A stretch of 64,000 nucleotides of DNA from Ferrimicrobium acidiphilum DSM 19497 (GTDB lineage Bacteria > Actinomycetota > Acidimicrobiia > Acidimicrobiales > Acidimicrobiaceae), in contig NZ_JXUW01000012.1 of assembly GCF_000949255.1 (NCBI RefSeq), positions 1-64,000 on the forward strand, in the 5' to 3' direction. Made by a program: the position numbers and the translations under genes. Position 1 is the stretch's first letter; each line of letters opens with the position of its first letter. Shown piece by piece: positions 1 to 9,074 of this stretch. Under the pieces are notes generated by a model, which was not told where the DNA came from, did not search any database, and saw only the letters and a program-made list of their open reading frames with translations.

Positions 1-699
1 GTTCATCTGGATAACGTGAGCGTTACACAGGAGACGATCGAGGACTGCATCAGAGAGCGTCGGATCCCCAAGTGCCTCATGCCAGGAGTCAACGGGAAGC
101 TGTGAGGTGACGATGGTCGACTTGCGTTCAGATCGATCCTCCAATACTTCCAATAGGTCCGAGGGTTCGCTCCCTGTGAGTGGTGTGAGTCCGAAATCGT
201 CTATGACTAGTATCTCAGCACGTGAAAGGCTCTGTAGTACCTTCAGATACCTTCCATCACCTCTGGCGATGGCTAGATCCGCAAAGAGAGCTGGTGCCCT
301 CCGGTACAGTGCACTATGGCCAGATCGAATCCCAGCGTAGGCAAGTGCACACCCAAGGTAACTCTTACCTATTCCAGTTGGACCGGTGACCAGAATGTTC
401 TGGTGTGCATCTACCCAGTGAGATGAGCTAAAGCCCATGATCATCGAACGCTCCAGTCCCCTCGGGGTGTGAAAGTCGAGGTCCTCAATGCTGGCTTGAT
501 GTCTGAGCTTGGCAGCTCTAAGCCGGGTAGCGAGCCTTCTGGCCTCTCGATCCATTGCCTCCCGGTCTACTAACATTGCGAAGCGTTCCTCAAAGCTGAG
601 CTCGAGGTATTGGACACTCTCTAGCTGCTCACGAAACGCGTCTGCCATCCCCTTCAAACCAAGGTCTGTCAGGGTCCCAATCGTCTGGTTGTTCAACAT
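1..699 (-). CDS. istB: IS21-family helper ATPase IstB (3' end outside window)
   Basis: AAA+ ATPase that assists the IstA transposase of IS21-type elements in choosing the target. The reading frame opens at an ATG at 697-699 and stays open to base 1, giving 233 residues; family members are about 250-260 residues, so only some 20-25 C-terminal residues lie beyond the window. The Walker A motif GPTGIGKS is near residue 110 and a Walker B-like ILVIDDFG follows about 60 residues later. Its start overlaps the end of istA by 7 nt, the usual istA-istB coupling. The ATPase itself looks intact in the visible part, but its partner istA is frameshifted, so the element is probably immobile on its own. Confidence 0.9.
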   Translation of the reverse strand, partial: MLNNQTIGTLTDLGLKGMADAFREQLESVQYLELSFEERFAMLVDREAMDREARRLATRLRAAKLRHQASIEDLDFHTPRGLERSMIMGFSSSHWVDAHQNILVTGPTGIGKSYLGCALAYAGIRSGHSALYRRAPALFADLAIARGDGRYLKVLQSLSRAEILVIDDFGLTPLTGSEPSDLLEVLEDRSERKSTIVTSQLPVDSWHEALGDPTLSDAVLDRLLCNAHVIQMN

Positions 700-2251
700 G
701 TCACGTTCTCCTGACCCCCGGCAAGCAGTTCCTTGTAGTACTCGGTTCCCCTGATGTTTTGATGCTCAATAGGTGGCGGGCCAGGCGGTGGGGCGAGTGC
801 GACGGCATCGAGTCCGTTTTTCAAGATAGAGACCACGCTCTTGTACAGGGGGCTATGGATCGCTATTGCTCTCTCACATGCCGCCTCGACACGCTCTGGG
901 GTATAGACCTTCGATGCCAAGTTGAAGATGCCTCTGCACTGGTTAAAGCCTTGTTCTGGGTAGTGCCTCCCAGACATGATCGTCTCACAGACCACCTGGG
1001 TACTTGGTCCTATCGTCCGAGCCCACTTGAGTATCCTTGCCGGGGTCCATGATGCCTGGGCCTGGTGACTCGAGGGCATGTGCGCAAAAGAAGTCTGGTA
1101 CTGACCCTTCCTCTCGCATCGTTTGTGACTCGCTATGCGCACTCCAGCCGAGAAGATCTCCACTGTGGTTCTGGTAACCCGTACATCAAGAGTTTGGCCG
1201 ACCAGATCGTAGGGGACCGAGTAATAGCCGTCTAGGACCCGTACGTGGTAGTTCATCTGGACTTTGAACCGCTTCCACTCCGCATATTCATACGCCGTAG
1301 TAGGCAGAGGACGCATCACTGGTTTGTCCACAGCCTCAAACACGCTCCTTCTGGTTCCCTCTCGTCTTTGGAACCCTTGAGCGTTTAGCTCCTCTAAGAG
1401 CTCGTAGATTGCCTGGTTGAGCTCGTACAGGGAGAAGAACTTGACGTGACGGAGCCTGGCGAGGATCTGGCGTTCGACGATCAGGACTCCTCCTTCAACG
1501 GCGGCCTTATCTCGAGGTTTTCGGGGTCTAGCTGGTAGAATCGTGACCTCATAGTGCCTGGCCCACTCCAGGTAGCTCTCGTTGAATACCGGGTCGTACT
1601 TGGATGGCTTGGGTGACCACCGCTTTGGGGTTGTCTGGAACGACACACATGGGCACTGCTCCCATGTACTCGAATGCCGCTGTTCCCCCTGCGGTCCATG
1701 ACTCAGCCTTCTGGTTGGCAAACGCCTTGGCAAAGATATAGGAGCTTGCCCCCATCACCGTGACAAAGAGCTGAGCTGCGAAGTTTACCTCACCAGTGTG
1801 GTCGTCCCAGATCGGGACCGTATCACCGGCAAAGTCACAGAAGAGCTTCTCTCCGCCGCGATGCTCAAAGTGCATGACCACTTCATTGATCTTCTTCCAT
1901 TCTCGGTAGCGAGCACAGAACCGTGAATAGCTGAGCCCATTTGGATTGCGCTCCTTGTACTTAGAACCAGAGCAGTTGTAGGGTCAGGTGATTATGAGCC
2001 TGTATCTCGGTGGCCACCTCCTGCCAGTTGGGAATCACGGGCGTACTCTTTGGTGTCTCAACCGCGGCGAACAACAACTGCTCCAAGCTCTTCGCATCCA
2101 TGCCCGCTGGAAGTGGCCAGCCGATCTCGTGCTCTGCTGCCTTCTCTAGATACGTAGCCACGCTTGGCCGAGATACTCCCGTCTCCCGGCTGATTACCCT
2201 GACACTCTTGCCCTGCGCACTGAGGCGCAGTACCTCTTCGATCTTTCTCAT
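693..2251 (-). pseudogene. istA: IS21-family transposase IstA, broken by two frameshifts
   Basis: DDE transposase of an IS21-type element, now spread over all three minus-strand frames. The N-terminal HTH part (MRKIEEVLRLSAQGKSVRVI, start chosen at 2251 where the family usually begins) stops at 1961. The protein continues one frame over (KYKERNPNGLSYSRFCARYREW... DFAGDTVPIWD, then VVPDNPKAVVT) until about 1607, and then a third frame carries the rest (KYDPVFNESY, PRKPRDKAAVEGGV) to the stop at 693. Both jumps fit single inserted bases. The DFAGD and VPDN acidic motifs and the conserved RKPRDKA block are all still readable, so decay is recent. Programmed frameshifting at two sites is not known for IstA, so I call it a pseudogene. 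Confidence 0.85.
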
Positions 2252-2398
2252 TGGTATCCTCCTATTGGGCATGTGGCACCTTTGGGTGGTTGGTTTTGAG
2301 TCACCACATAAGGATGCCACAGCCTCTTTGCATCCATTGTTCCTGAGTCCGTCTCGCGCCCTCTAGGGGGTGGCACATTTCAGCGAGAATACACAACC

Positions 2399-2575
2399 CG
2401 ATACCGCAAGACCCAAGTTGACGCTAGGGCAAGAGAGATCCAACGCCTCGAGAAGGTTCTACAGGACGCTGGCATCAAGCTCACCTCGGTCGCCTCTGCG
2501 GTCCGAAAGAGCAAAGGTCAGTCTCCCTTCGCTTCTTCTAGGGCTAGGAAAAGAACTTTCGCAAAACCTAGATGA
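2399..2575 (+). pseudogene. IS110-family transposase fragment
   Basis: An open frame without a start codon encodes RYRKTQVDARAREIQRLEKV followed by LQDAGIKLTSVASAV, which matches the central 'RYRRTQ...EIQRLEKxLEDAGIKL..VAS' block of IS110/IS1111-type transposases. After residue 35 (about 2503) the similarity ends abruptly and the frame runs into a stop at 2573. Neither the RuvC-like DEDD N-terminus nor the C-terminal serine domain is present. The left break coincides with the end of the IS21-type element, so the IS21 probably inserted into, or next to, an older IS110-type copy. Confidence 0.7.
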
Positions 2576-2660
2576 TGCCGTGTAATCGTCACCACAATAT
2601 GTTAGGATAATGTTTACACCAGACGACAACTCTGGTAGTGATGATTACCATAAGGGGGTA

Positions 2661-3290
2661 ATGATGGAGCTAAGGAACATGGTTCGAGGTGGGGCGATTG
2701 TAGTCGTCAGTCTTGGACTCGCTAGTGTCGAAACTGGCCTGCAATTGAGTGCTCATGACACTCCAGCCCCTCAGGCCTCTAATGCCGACCAAGGCATTGA
2801 CCTGGGGCAGGTGTCCGGGGTTTTGACTCCGACGCTGATGACACCCACGGTTGCTCAGGACGCAGGAACATTGGCAAATATGTTGCCGACAGCCAACAAG
2901 AGCATGGCTCCTCCTAGCGTGGTCGTCCCGCCGCAAACGACCTGTTCCTTGTTTCCAAACTACTTCCACAATAGTGTCCACAATCCTGGCGATATAGGAA
3001 TACGGTGCACGGTTAGTTGCGGCGCAGCCCAGAGTTCCATCACCCTCGATGAGAGACTTTATCTGCACTACTGTAACTATCTTTTCTGCTACAATGAACT
3101 ATTGGGTTCTGGCACGTATCAATCGAAGCCAGGTTGGTCGCAGTTGAAGCGTGGTGTCTATGGGCCCTGCGTCTCCGGCCAAACCGATTCCTACTACAGT
3201 ACGACCGTTGCAACGGTTGTTGGTGATGGGATAACGACGACCCTCACTGGCACTTCGGGCCCAACAAGCTTGAAGTGTGTTCCGAGGTGA
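2661..3290 (+). CDS. Secreted cysteine-rich protein of unknown function
   Basis: About 209 residues from the ATG at 2661, which follows an AAGGGGGT ribosome-binding stretch; an upstream in-frame ATG at 2610 would add 17 polar residues. The N-terminus is a classical export signal (basic MELRNMVRGG, then a hydrophobic run ending near VVVSLGLAS). The mature part starts with a Pro/Ala/Thr-rich linker and ends in a compact domain with about eight cysteines (TCSLF, RCTVSC, HYCNYLFC, GPCVSG, LKCVPR), which suggests disulfides outside the cytoplasm. I do not recognise the family. It is followed immediately by a second unknown gene on the same strand, and both are enclosed by insertion sequences. Confidence 0.6.
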   Translation: MMELRNMVRGGAIVVVSLGLASVETGLQLSAHDTPAPQASNADQGIDLGQVSGVLTPTLMTPTVAQDAGTLANMLPTANKSMAPPSVVVPPQTTCSLFPNYFHNSVHNPGDIGIRCTVSCGAAQSSITLDERLYLHYCNYLFCYNELLGSGTYQSKPGWSQLKRGVYGPCVSGQTDSYYSTTVATVVGDGITTTLTGTSGPTSLKCVPR

Positions 3291-3310
3291 CAGTGACCTA
3301 CGTTCGAGGC

Positions 3311-4222
3311 ATGTCCGATCGCCAACGGCTGTTCTCCAGCCGTGCGTGGGATCTACATCTTGAACGCCCATCTGATGCAATGCCATTAGAGGAACAAGGG
3401 GCGACTGCACAAGATCTCTTGCATCCCCTGGATTTGGCAGGCACCTTAGCCCATCGGGATGGATTCGTGGTCATGTATGGATCTGAGGTTTGGGGGAGGG
3501 TCTCAGAGTGTTGTGAGGAGCCTTGGCTGAGTGACCTGACGGGAGGCGCCGTATTCCCTCTCGCATTGCGAGTCGATAACACCGGCGAACGACGTGCAGT
3601 CATCCATGCACCCAGGCTCTGGCCCATTGAGCACTACTTCAGCAAACCTCAGGTCAGTGTGTCGAAGGAAGCTGACCTTGACATGTTCGCACATGCGCTA
3701 CTCGACCTGCTCCCGCCTGGCCTCAACAATGCGACACCAGGTACACCTGCGAATTTCATACAGATTTTCCTTAGCTCGTATGAACAGTGGGAATGGGAAC
3801 ACGTCACCGCCAACAAAGATTTTCCGCTCTGGGAAGATAAGCCCATTGATGGCATTAACTTTACTACCGTTCCGGGCTGGAGGGAGGTGGCCAAGGAGTT
3901 GCTGTTTACGCCACTGCTCGTTCTCGGCCCCATCCTACTCGACGCCTTCTACAAGGCAGTGTTTCATGAGCAGGAGGACCAGTCCCCGTCCCTGGAACCA
4001 ACCTATAGAGATCTTCTCGATCGACCTGGGGGATACTCTTTGACCCGCGCTACCAGGTACAACACCGATGCTCCGGACTCCGTTCTCCTGTACGAAGTAC
4101 TCGGCACCCTGGAGGACGTGCTGCATCTGAGTCGTGGACCACATAGCAGGTATGCGATCGCAGACTTCCTTGAGACGCTGGAGGAGAATGTCGATGGCCT
4201 CTTGTTAAAATATGTCCATTAG
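3311..4222 (+). CDS. Hypothetical protein, partner of the secreted protein upstream
   Basis: 303 residues from the ATG at 3311; a GTG at 3275 would extend it by 12 residues and make it overlap the upstream gene. No signal peptide. The sequence is rich in Trp, Pro and acidic residues (WEWEHVTANKDFPLWEDKP), with one short hydrophobic segment around LLFTPLLVLGPILLDAFYKA that is amphipathic rather than a clear membrane span. I do not recognise the family; the length and lack of catalytic-looking motifs do not point to a function. Tight spacing with the preceding secreted-protein gene suggests one transcript. An insertion-sequence remnant begins about 60 nt after its stop. Confidence 0.6.
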   Translation: MSDRQRLFSSRAWDLHLERPSDAMPLEEQGATAQDLLHPLDLAGTLAHRDGFVVMYGSEVWGRVSECCEEPWLSDLTGGAVFPLALRVDNTGERRAVIHAPRLWPIEHYFSKPQVSVSKEADLDMFAHALLDLLPPGLNNATPGTPANFIQIFLSSYEQWEWEHVTANKDFPLWEDKPIDGINFTTVPGWREVAKELLFTPLLVLGPILLDAFYKAVFHEQEDQSPSLEPTYRDLLDRPGGYSLTRATRYNTDAPDSVLLYEVLGTLEDVLHLSRGPHSRYAIADFLETLEENVDGLLLKYVH

Positions 4223-4283
4223 GTCGTTGCAACCTTCCTACAGAAGCTGCCTACGACAGATTGGCCGGACGGTTGCCAGCTGA

Positions 4284-4434
4284 CGGCTTCCGCTAGCCAG
4301 ACGAACCGGGGCTCATCTGTTCATCTCTGTCCTTTCTTGGCCGCGATTGAATTCACCTTGCGATCCCAAGACGATGCCAGAAGCTGGTCGACGGCGAAAG
4401 AACAGGTTGTGGCACAAGTAGTTTCATCCGTACT
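4284..4434 (+). pseudogene. Remnant of an IS1634-type transposase C-terminus
   Basis: This stretch aligns with the C-terminal part of the intact transposase at 4974-6845: PLARRTGAHLFISVL here against QLATRTAAHLFISVL there, then IEFTLRSQDDARSWSTAKEQV against IELTLRSNDDTRSWSTIKEQV. A deletion of about 10 bases around 4341 throws the two halves into different frames, and the frame has no start. It is a paralogous copy rather than a duplicate, since many third-codon positions differ. It marks an earlier insertion at this locus. Confidence 0.8.
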
Positions 4435-4470
4435 CTCGTAGCGTTCCTTTTTCATGCGCGGTCCTCCTTG

Positions 4471-4764
4471 TTAACCAAACGGGTTACCGATGTAGCTGAT
4501 CGTTGACAAACCGACATGGGCTCCGACCTTAATCGGGGTGTTCATGGTGACAATGGTGACGTTGTTGGCGCCAACAACCTCGATTCTGGATGGACCCAGC
4601 GTCCTCGATCCCACAAGGGCTACTACGCCATAGCTTTGCGTGTTGCCCTTGAAAAGCACAATATCACCCTGCTGGGGTGTGGGTGCGCTCGCCAGCTCCT
4701 GCTTCATCACTGACGGTTGAGTTGACAGCGTGATGCCGTCATGCGAGAGTATTGTTGGCACCAC
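4471..4764 (-). CDS. Small hypothetical protein, beta-rich
   Basis: 97 residues from a GTG start; no convincing Shine-Dalgarno sequence is visible. The segment PQQGDIVLFKGNTQSYGVVA followed by LVGSRTLGP has the feel of a signal-peptidase or LexA-type beta fold, but the catalytic Ser/Lys context is absent, so I do not assign that function. It could also be the C-terminal part of a larger gene truncated by the neighbouring insertion sequence. No partner gene is adjacent on this strand. Confidence 0.35.
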   Translation of the reverse strand: MVPTILSHDGITLSTQPSVMKQELASAPTPQQGDIVLFKGNTQSYGVVALVGSRTLGPSRIEVVGANNVTIVTMNTPIKVGAHVGLSTISYIGNPFG

Positions 4765-4899
4765 ATTAGCCCAACTTTCGGAGAATCTTCCCGAATTAGC
4801 GTCTAGCTAGATCTTTTTGCCCGATTTCGATGGGTTATCCACAGGTGGGATTTGTATTATGGCAGGTTATATACCAGGTGGGGTATGTTTGGAGTTGAA

Positions 4900-4911
4900 T
4901 GTAGTGTCCTA
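4900..4911 (+). repeat. 12-bp direct repeat, left copy, flanking the IS1634-type transposase
   Basis: TGTAGTGTCCTA occurs at 4900-4911 and again at 6841-6852, where it contains the transposase stop codon. Both copies have the same orientation, so they are not ordinary inverted ends; no convincing terminal inverted repeats were found by eye. Confidence 0.5.
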
Positions 4912-4973
4912 ATTATTAGAATACTTGTGATTAATGACAGCATTCCCTCCTACTCGCTGGTAGCATCGACTCT

Positions 4974-6845
4974 ATGTACATCCGCTCAGTTGATACCAAG
5001 GCCAAGACCGGTGCAACATATACCAAGTATCAACTCGTCGAGTCATATAGAACTGAGAATGGTCCAAGACAGAAGATCATCTTGACCCTCACTGATCTAG
5101 ATCTCGAGAAGCCTCTCTGGCCAGCTCTAGCTCGGGTGATTAGTGACCGCCTATCTGGGGTGGAGTCGATCTTTGACGAGGATCCAAAGATCGCTCACTA
5201 TGCCGACATGGTGATGACCAAGCTCAGTGTGAAGAGCGAGATCACTACAAGTGATAGCAGACGAGACAGTGAGGCGGACTTTGAACGTGTTGATCTAAAT
5301 ACCGCCGCAACCACAAAGGTACGGAGCCTTGGTCCAGAGCTCATTGGGGAGAGGTTCTATGATCTCCTCGGTTGCGAAGAGATCCTGGCGAATGCAGGGC
5401 TACCTGCGAAGGTACTCCCGATCGCCAAGGCTGTCATTCTCGCTCGTCTCATCCATCCAGGCTCTGACCTTGCTACCTACAGGTGGATCCGGGATAACTC
5501 CTCATTTGTCGAGCTGGCTGGTATTGAGATCGCAAAGTTTACCAAAGACCAGGTGTATGAGGTCGCTGACGCACTCTATGGGGTAAAGGACGAGATCGAG
5601 AGAGCGCTCTTTCGCTCCTCGTCCACTCTGTTTCCAACTGATGAGACCCTCTTCCTCTTTGACCTGACCAATACCTACTTCGAGGGCAATGCCAAGGCCA
5701 ATACCCTTGCTAAGTATGGCCACTCCAAGGAGAAGCGCTACGACTGTGCGCTTGTCTCACTTGCCCTCGTGGTTGATGCAAGAGGATTGCCCATCTACTC
5801 CGAGATCTATGAGGGTAGTGTCTCAGAACCAAGGACTTTAGCTGATGTTTTGGCCCACCTCGAGGAGTTGAGAGGAGAGACGCTCTTTGCTGGGGTTACC
5901 CCTACCATCATCATGGACCGCGGTATCGCAACTGCTGACAACGTTTCACTCTGTATCGAGAAAGAGCTCAACTACGTCGTTATCGAACGAGCCAACAAGG
6001 CGAGTCTCTACAAAGAACACTTCCGCTCTCTAGAGGGATTCGTAGAGGTCACCGATGCCAACGGTTCAGCTGTTGGACTAAAGAAGCTCCAAGAGGGCCA
6101 AACCAGTGTGGTTCTGTGCTCATCTGTAGGGAGAAAGAATAAAGAAACGGGGATCGCCAGTCAAGCTAGCACCAGGTTTCTAGCTGACATCGAACGATTG
6201 AAGCGCTCTATCGCCAGGGGTGCGGTGGTAAAGACCCAACTCGTCTCAGAGAGGATCGGACGCATCAAGGCTAAGTACCCAAGTGTTGCCGGTAACTACG
6301 ACTTTTCGCTCAGCTACCACGAGGATCATGGCAAGGTCATAAAGCGGAGTCGAGTAGACCGGGTCATAGATCTCACCATTACTGAAAAGCCGACCAAGAC
6401 GGGTAACGACTACCTACGTGGTGCCTACGTAATAGAGACGAGTCACAACGAACTCACAGAAGCCGAGATCTGGAATCTCTATATGACCTTAACCAGAGTC
6501 GAGAATACCTTTCGGTCCCTAAAGAACGATCTTGGCCTTCGTCCCGTCTATCACCAGCTAGCAACGAGAACCGCTGCTCACCTGTTCATCTCGGTACTTG
6601 GCTATCATCTCCTCAGCGCTATTGAGCTCACCTTGCGATCTAACGATGACACCAGGAGTTGGTCGACGATTAAAGAACAGGTCTCTACCCACGCTAGGAC
6701 CACCATGGTGTTGACTAGTGACGAGGGGATCGTCAATCACATACGGGTCTCCTCTGTCCCAGAGCCAACACAGCGCAAGATCTATTCTCTTCTTGGGGTC
6801 AGGGACCCCCTGAAGCGCACAAAGACAATTGCCACGCGTTTGTAG
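4974..6845 (+). CDS. IS1634-family (IS4 superfamily) DDE transposase
   Basis: Intact 623-residue transposase. The DDE catalytic acids are visible in their usual settings: Asp230 in LFLFDLTNTYFEG, Asp315 in TIIMDRGIAT, and a Glu in the C-terminal block TRVENTFRSLKNDLGLRP, which is the YREK-like signature region of IS4-type enzymes. Length and motif order fit the IS1634 group, which cuts and pastes and makes unusually long target duplications. It starts at ATG 4974. The frame shows no damage, so this copy may still be active, in contrast to the related fragment at 4284-4434. Confidence 0.88.
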   Translation: MYIRSVDTKAKTGATYTKYQLVESYRTENGPRQKIILTLTDLDLEKPLWPALARVISDRLSGVESIFDEDPKIAHYADMVMTKLSVKSEITTSDSRRDSEADFERVDLNTAATTKVRSLGPELIGERFYDLLGCEEILANAGLPAKVLPIAKAVILARLIHPGSDLATYRWIRDNSSFVELAGIEIAKFTKDQVYEVADALYGVKDEIERALFRSSSTLFPTDETLFLFDLTNTYFEGNAKANTLAKYGHSKEKRYDCALVSLALVVDARGLPIYSEIYEGSVSEPRTLADVLAHLEELRGETLFAGVTPTIIMDRGIATADNVSLCIEKELNYVVIERANKASLYKEHFRSLEGFVEVTDANGSAVGLKKLQEGQTSVVLCSSVGRKNKETGIASQASTRFLADIERLKRSIARGAVVKTQLVSERIGRIKAKYPSVAGNYDFSLSYHEDHGKVIKRSRVDRVIDLTITEKPTKTGNDYLRGAYVIETSHNELTEAEIWNLYMTLTRVENTFRSLKNDLGLRPVYHQLATRTAAHLFISVLGYHLLSAIELTLRSNDDTRSWSTIKEQVSTHARTTMVLTSDEGIVNHIRVSSVPEPTQRKIYSLLGVRDPLKRTKTIATRL

Positions 6846-7039
6846 TGTCCTACTGCTCTAACCCCAACCCCTCTACCAGGGAGAATGCGGATGAGTTTCG
6901 AAAGTTGGCGTATGAGTAACGACACAGACATAATCATCGCTGGTCAACTTGGCACGGACATCACCAACCCGCCCGGCTAACACGCACCCCGCCAACGCTA
7001 CGAGGCAGCACATGAGATAAGCAGAGCCTCGGTCGGCTC

Positions 7040-8296
7040 TCAGCTCTCAGCCGAACGCAGGGCACCTTCAGAGACGGCGGCGATCCCAGCCAGACAGAGC
7101 AAGGTGAGCGCTCCAGCAGCAAGGAAGCTCCCTCGCAAACCAAGGAGCTTGGCGCTTACTCCACCAAGCACTGCGCCAAGCGGCACCGCTCCCAACGCAA
7201 CCAGCCTATACGCGGCGGTAGCTCGACCGAGGATCGCAGCGGGTACCACCCGCTGGCGGAAGCTGACGGTGGTCACGTTGTAGCACCCAACGCCGAACCC
7301 AGCGATCGCCAAGGCTAACCCTGCGCTGTAGGGGTCGACGAGCATCCCCGGGCCGGCGAGGCCGACGGCGATGGCGAGTACTGACCCGGCGAGCAGCTTG
7401 CCTCGTCCGACCCTCCGGAGGCGCTTGGTGGCGGCGGCGCCCGTAATCCCTCCCACGGCGAAGCACGACAGCAGCAGGCCGTAGCCGACTCCGGATAGTT
7501 CTAGCGGTCCCGGTGCCACCGCGTAGAGCACCAGCACCACCAAGACACCCTCGGAGGCTACGTTCGCAATTGCGGTCGTCGCCATAAACGCACGTAGCTG
7601 GCGATGACCAACCACGAGCTTCAATCCCTCGACCACATCTGCGCGAAGGCTCGAGGCTCGCTTGGCGTCGCTCCCGTGGAAGGCGGTGCCAGAACTGGCG
7701 AGCACCACCGCAGCGAGCGCGTAGCAGCCCGCAGCAGTCCACATCGGCGCGACGAGCCCGACCGCCACCAGGACCCCGGCTAGCGGCGGGCCACCGAGAC
7801 TTCCCACCGCGTGCTGCATGGAGAACAGCCAGGCGTTCGCACGCTCCAGGCCGTCCGAGCCCACCACCTGGGGAAGCAGTGCGGAGCCGGTCGCGGCGAT
7901 GAGCACTTGAGCACTGCCGACCACGAACGTCACCAAGTCGAGCACGGCAAGGCCGACCGGAACCGAGTCGAGCAACACGGCCAGAGTCGCTAAGGCGACT
8001 GCAGCTAGCATCGCAGCACGAGCCATCGTCGTCCGGCGCTCGGCCCGATCGGTGGCCAGCCCTGCGGGCAGAGCGACAAGGAGCTGCGGCAGCGTCGCCG
8101 CTAGTCCGACTCCAGCTACCGCAGCTGGCGTGCGAGACACGTGCACAGCGATCAGCGGGAACGCCGCCAGCACCAGACCGTCACCCAGAAACGACCCGCC
8201 CTGAGCTAACAGGAGACGGTGAAGACCGAAGTTCGAGGAGCGTAGCCTCAGCCAGGGGCGACGGTCCCGCCGCCCCGGACCGAGCGCCTCCGTCAC
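7040..8296 (-). CDS. Major facilitator superfamily exporter
   Basis: 418-residue polytopic membrane protein with about 12 hydrophobic segments and the MFS loop 2-3 motif (GLATDRAERRTTM). The first helix pair (QGGSFLGDGLVLAAFPLIAV) and overall length fit the DHA-type drug or siderophore exporters of the EntS/MFS_3 group. Start is GTG at 8294-8296. Its DNA is clearly more GC-rich than the rest of the window (one 60-base row at 7381 is 46/60 G+C) and codons are strongly GC-ending, suggesting recent transfer. It is a single gene with no substrate clue; the next gene on the strand (gatD) lies 62 nt upstream of it but belongs to wall synthesis. Confidence 0.85.
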   Translation of the reverse strand: MTEALGPGRRDRRPWLRLRSSNFGLHRLLLAQGGSFLGDGLVLAAFPLIAVHVSRTPAAVAGVGLAATLPQLLVALPAGLATDRAERRTTMARAAMLAAVALATLAVLLDSVPVGLAVLDLVTFVVGSAQVLIAATGSALLPQVVGSDGLERANAWLFSMQHAVGSLGGPPLAGVLVAVGLVAPMWTAAGCYALAAVVLASSGTAFHGSDAKRASSLRADVVEGLKLVVGHRQLRAFMATTAIANVASEGVLVVLVLYAVAPGPLELSGVGYGLLLSCFAVGGITGAAATKRLRRVGRGKLLAGSVLAIAVGLAGPGMLVDPYSAGLALAIAGFGVGCYNVTTVSFRQRVVPAAILGRATAAYRLVALGAVPLGAVLGGVSAKLLGLRGSFLAAGALTLLCLAGIAAVSEGALRSAES

Positions 8297-8357
8297 TTAT
8301 CCGACCTCAAAACCTCGGCTGTTGCAGCCGCCGGTTGCACTCGCCAAGTCTCGACCG

Positions 8358-9074
8358 TTAATGCTTGCCCCTCCATAGCGCCCCCGCTTTAGCATGAGCG
8401 CGCTCAGCGTATAGCGCCCAGTGACTACCCGGGACCTCCTCGGAGGCGATACCGATCCGATCCAAGAGCCACAGCGCGATCCCCGGGTTACGAGCAAGTA
8501 TCGGCCCATGTAGGTAGCTAGCGACAATAGGACCATAGACGATACCGTCATATCCGTCCTGGCCGTTGCCATTGCCCTCGTGCACCTTCGCCAATGGCTG
8601 GCATCCTTCATCTAGAATCGTCATCGCTCCGTGATTCTCAAAACCGGTAATCAACGACTGCCCCACCCCGATCAACGGTGTTCCAAGAACCTCGCCAACC
8701 ATACGCCCGGGTGCTCTTAGGCTATCGACCGGCAACAGACCGAGGCCCGGCAAAGTTGACTCCCCGACGGCAAAGCTGCGCCCCAACACTTGATAACCGG
8801 CGCAGACGGCCAGTATCGGACGCTCCTGCTCAACCACACGATGCAGAGGGGAGCCCTCGGCCAGACGTCTGGCAGCCAGAGCCTGCGGGCCATCTTCCCC
8901 ACCACCGAGTAGGTAGATATCACCATCAGTAGGGACCTCATCGTTGATGCCCACCGAGACTAATTCGGGCACACGACCGGCAAGCTCGACCAAGTGGGCA
9001 AGGATTCGCGCATTCCCTTGGTCGCCATAGGTTCCGAGCACATCCGGAAAAAGAGAGATAATCCTTACCGTCAT
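8358..9074 (-). CDS. gatD: Lipid II isoglutaminyl synthase, glutaminase subunit GatD
   Basis: 238-residue class I glutamine amidotransferase (CobQ-like). It supplies ammonia to MurT, which amidates the D-glutamate of the peptidoglycan stem peptide on lipid II. The nucleophile Cys91 lies in ILAVCAGYQVLG and the catalytic His189 in VASYLHGP, positions nearly the same as Cys94/His189 of Staphylococcus aureus GatD. Glycine-rich oxyanion loop LLGGGEDGP at 55-63. Its ATG overlaps the stop of murT by 4 nt, so the two subunits are translationally coupled in the order murT-gatD. Confidence 0.92.
   Translation of the reverse strand: MTVRIISLFPDVLGTYGDQGNARILAHLVELAGRVPELVSVGINDEVPTDGDIYLLGGGEDGPQALAARRLAEGSPLHRVVEQERPILAVCAGYQVLGRSFAVGESTLPGLGLLPVDSLRAPGRMVGEVLGTPLIGVGQSLITGFENHGAMTILDEGCQPLAKVHEGNGNGQDGYDGIVYGPIVASYLHGPILARNPGIALWLLDRIGIASEEVPGSHWALYAERAHAKAGALWRGKH

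Larger units (their letters stand above)
1..2390 (-). mobile_element. IS21-type insertion sequence, distal end outside window
   Basis: The element is defined by istA-istB. Its istA-proximal end lies between about 2260 and 2395. Two related short motifs in the same orientation, GTGGCACC at 2276 and GTGGCACATT near 2370, resemble the multiple terminal repeats of IS21 elements. The end appears to abut an IS110-type transposase remnant that starts at 2399, so the exact border is within a few bases of 2390, but no target duplication can be tested because the other end is not in the window. Confidence 0.65.

Noticed and set aside
693-2251. Programmed frameshifting in istA
   Set aside because: Two separate +1 shifts would be needed, neither at a recognisable slippery site, and IS21 IstA is not known to be made that way.
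4471-4764. Signal-peptidase function for the 97-residue protein
   Set aside because: The GDIVLFKG stretch is suggestive, but there is no catalytic Ser-Lys pair and the protein is too short.
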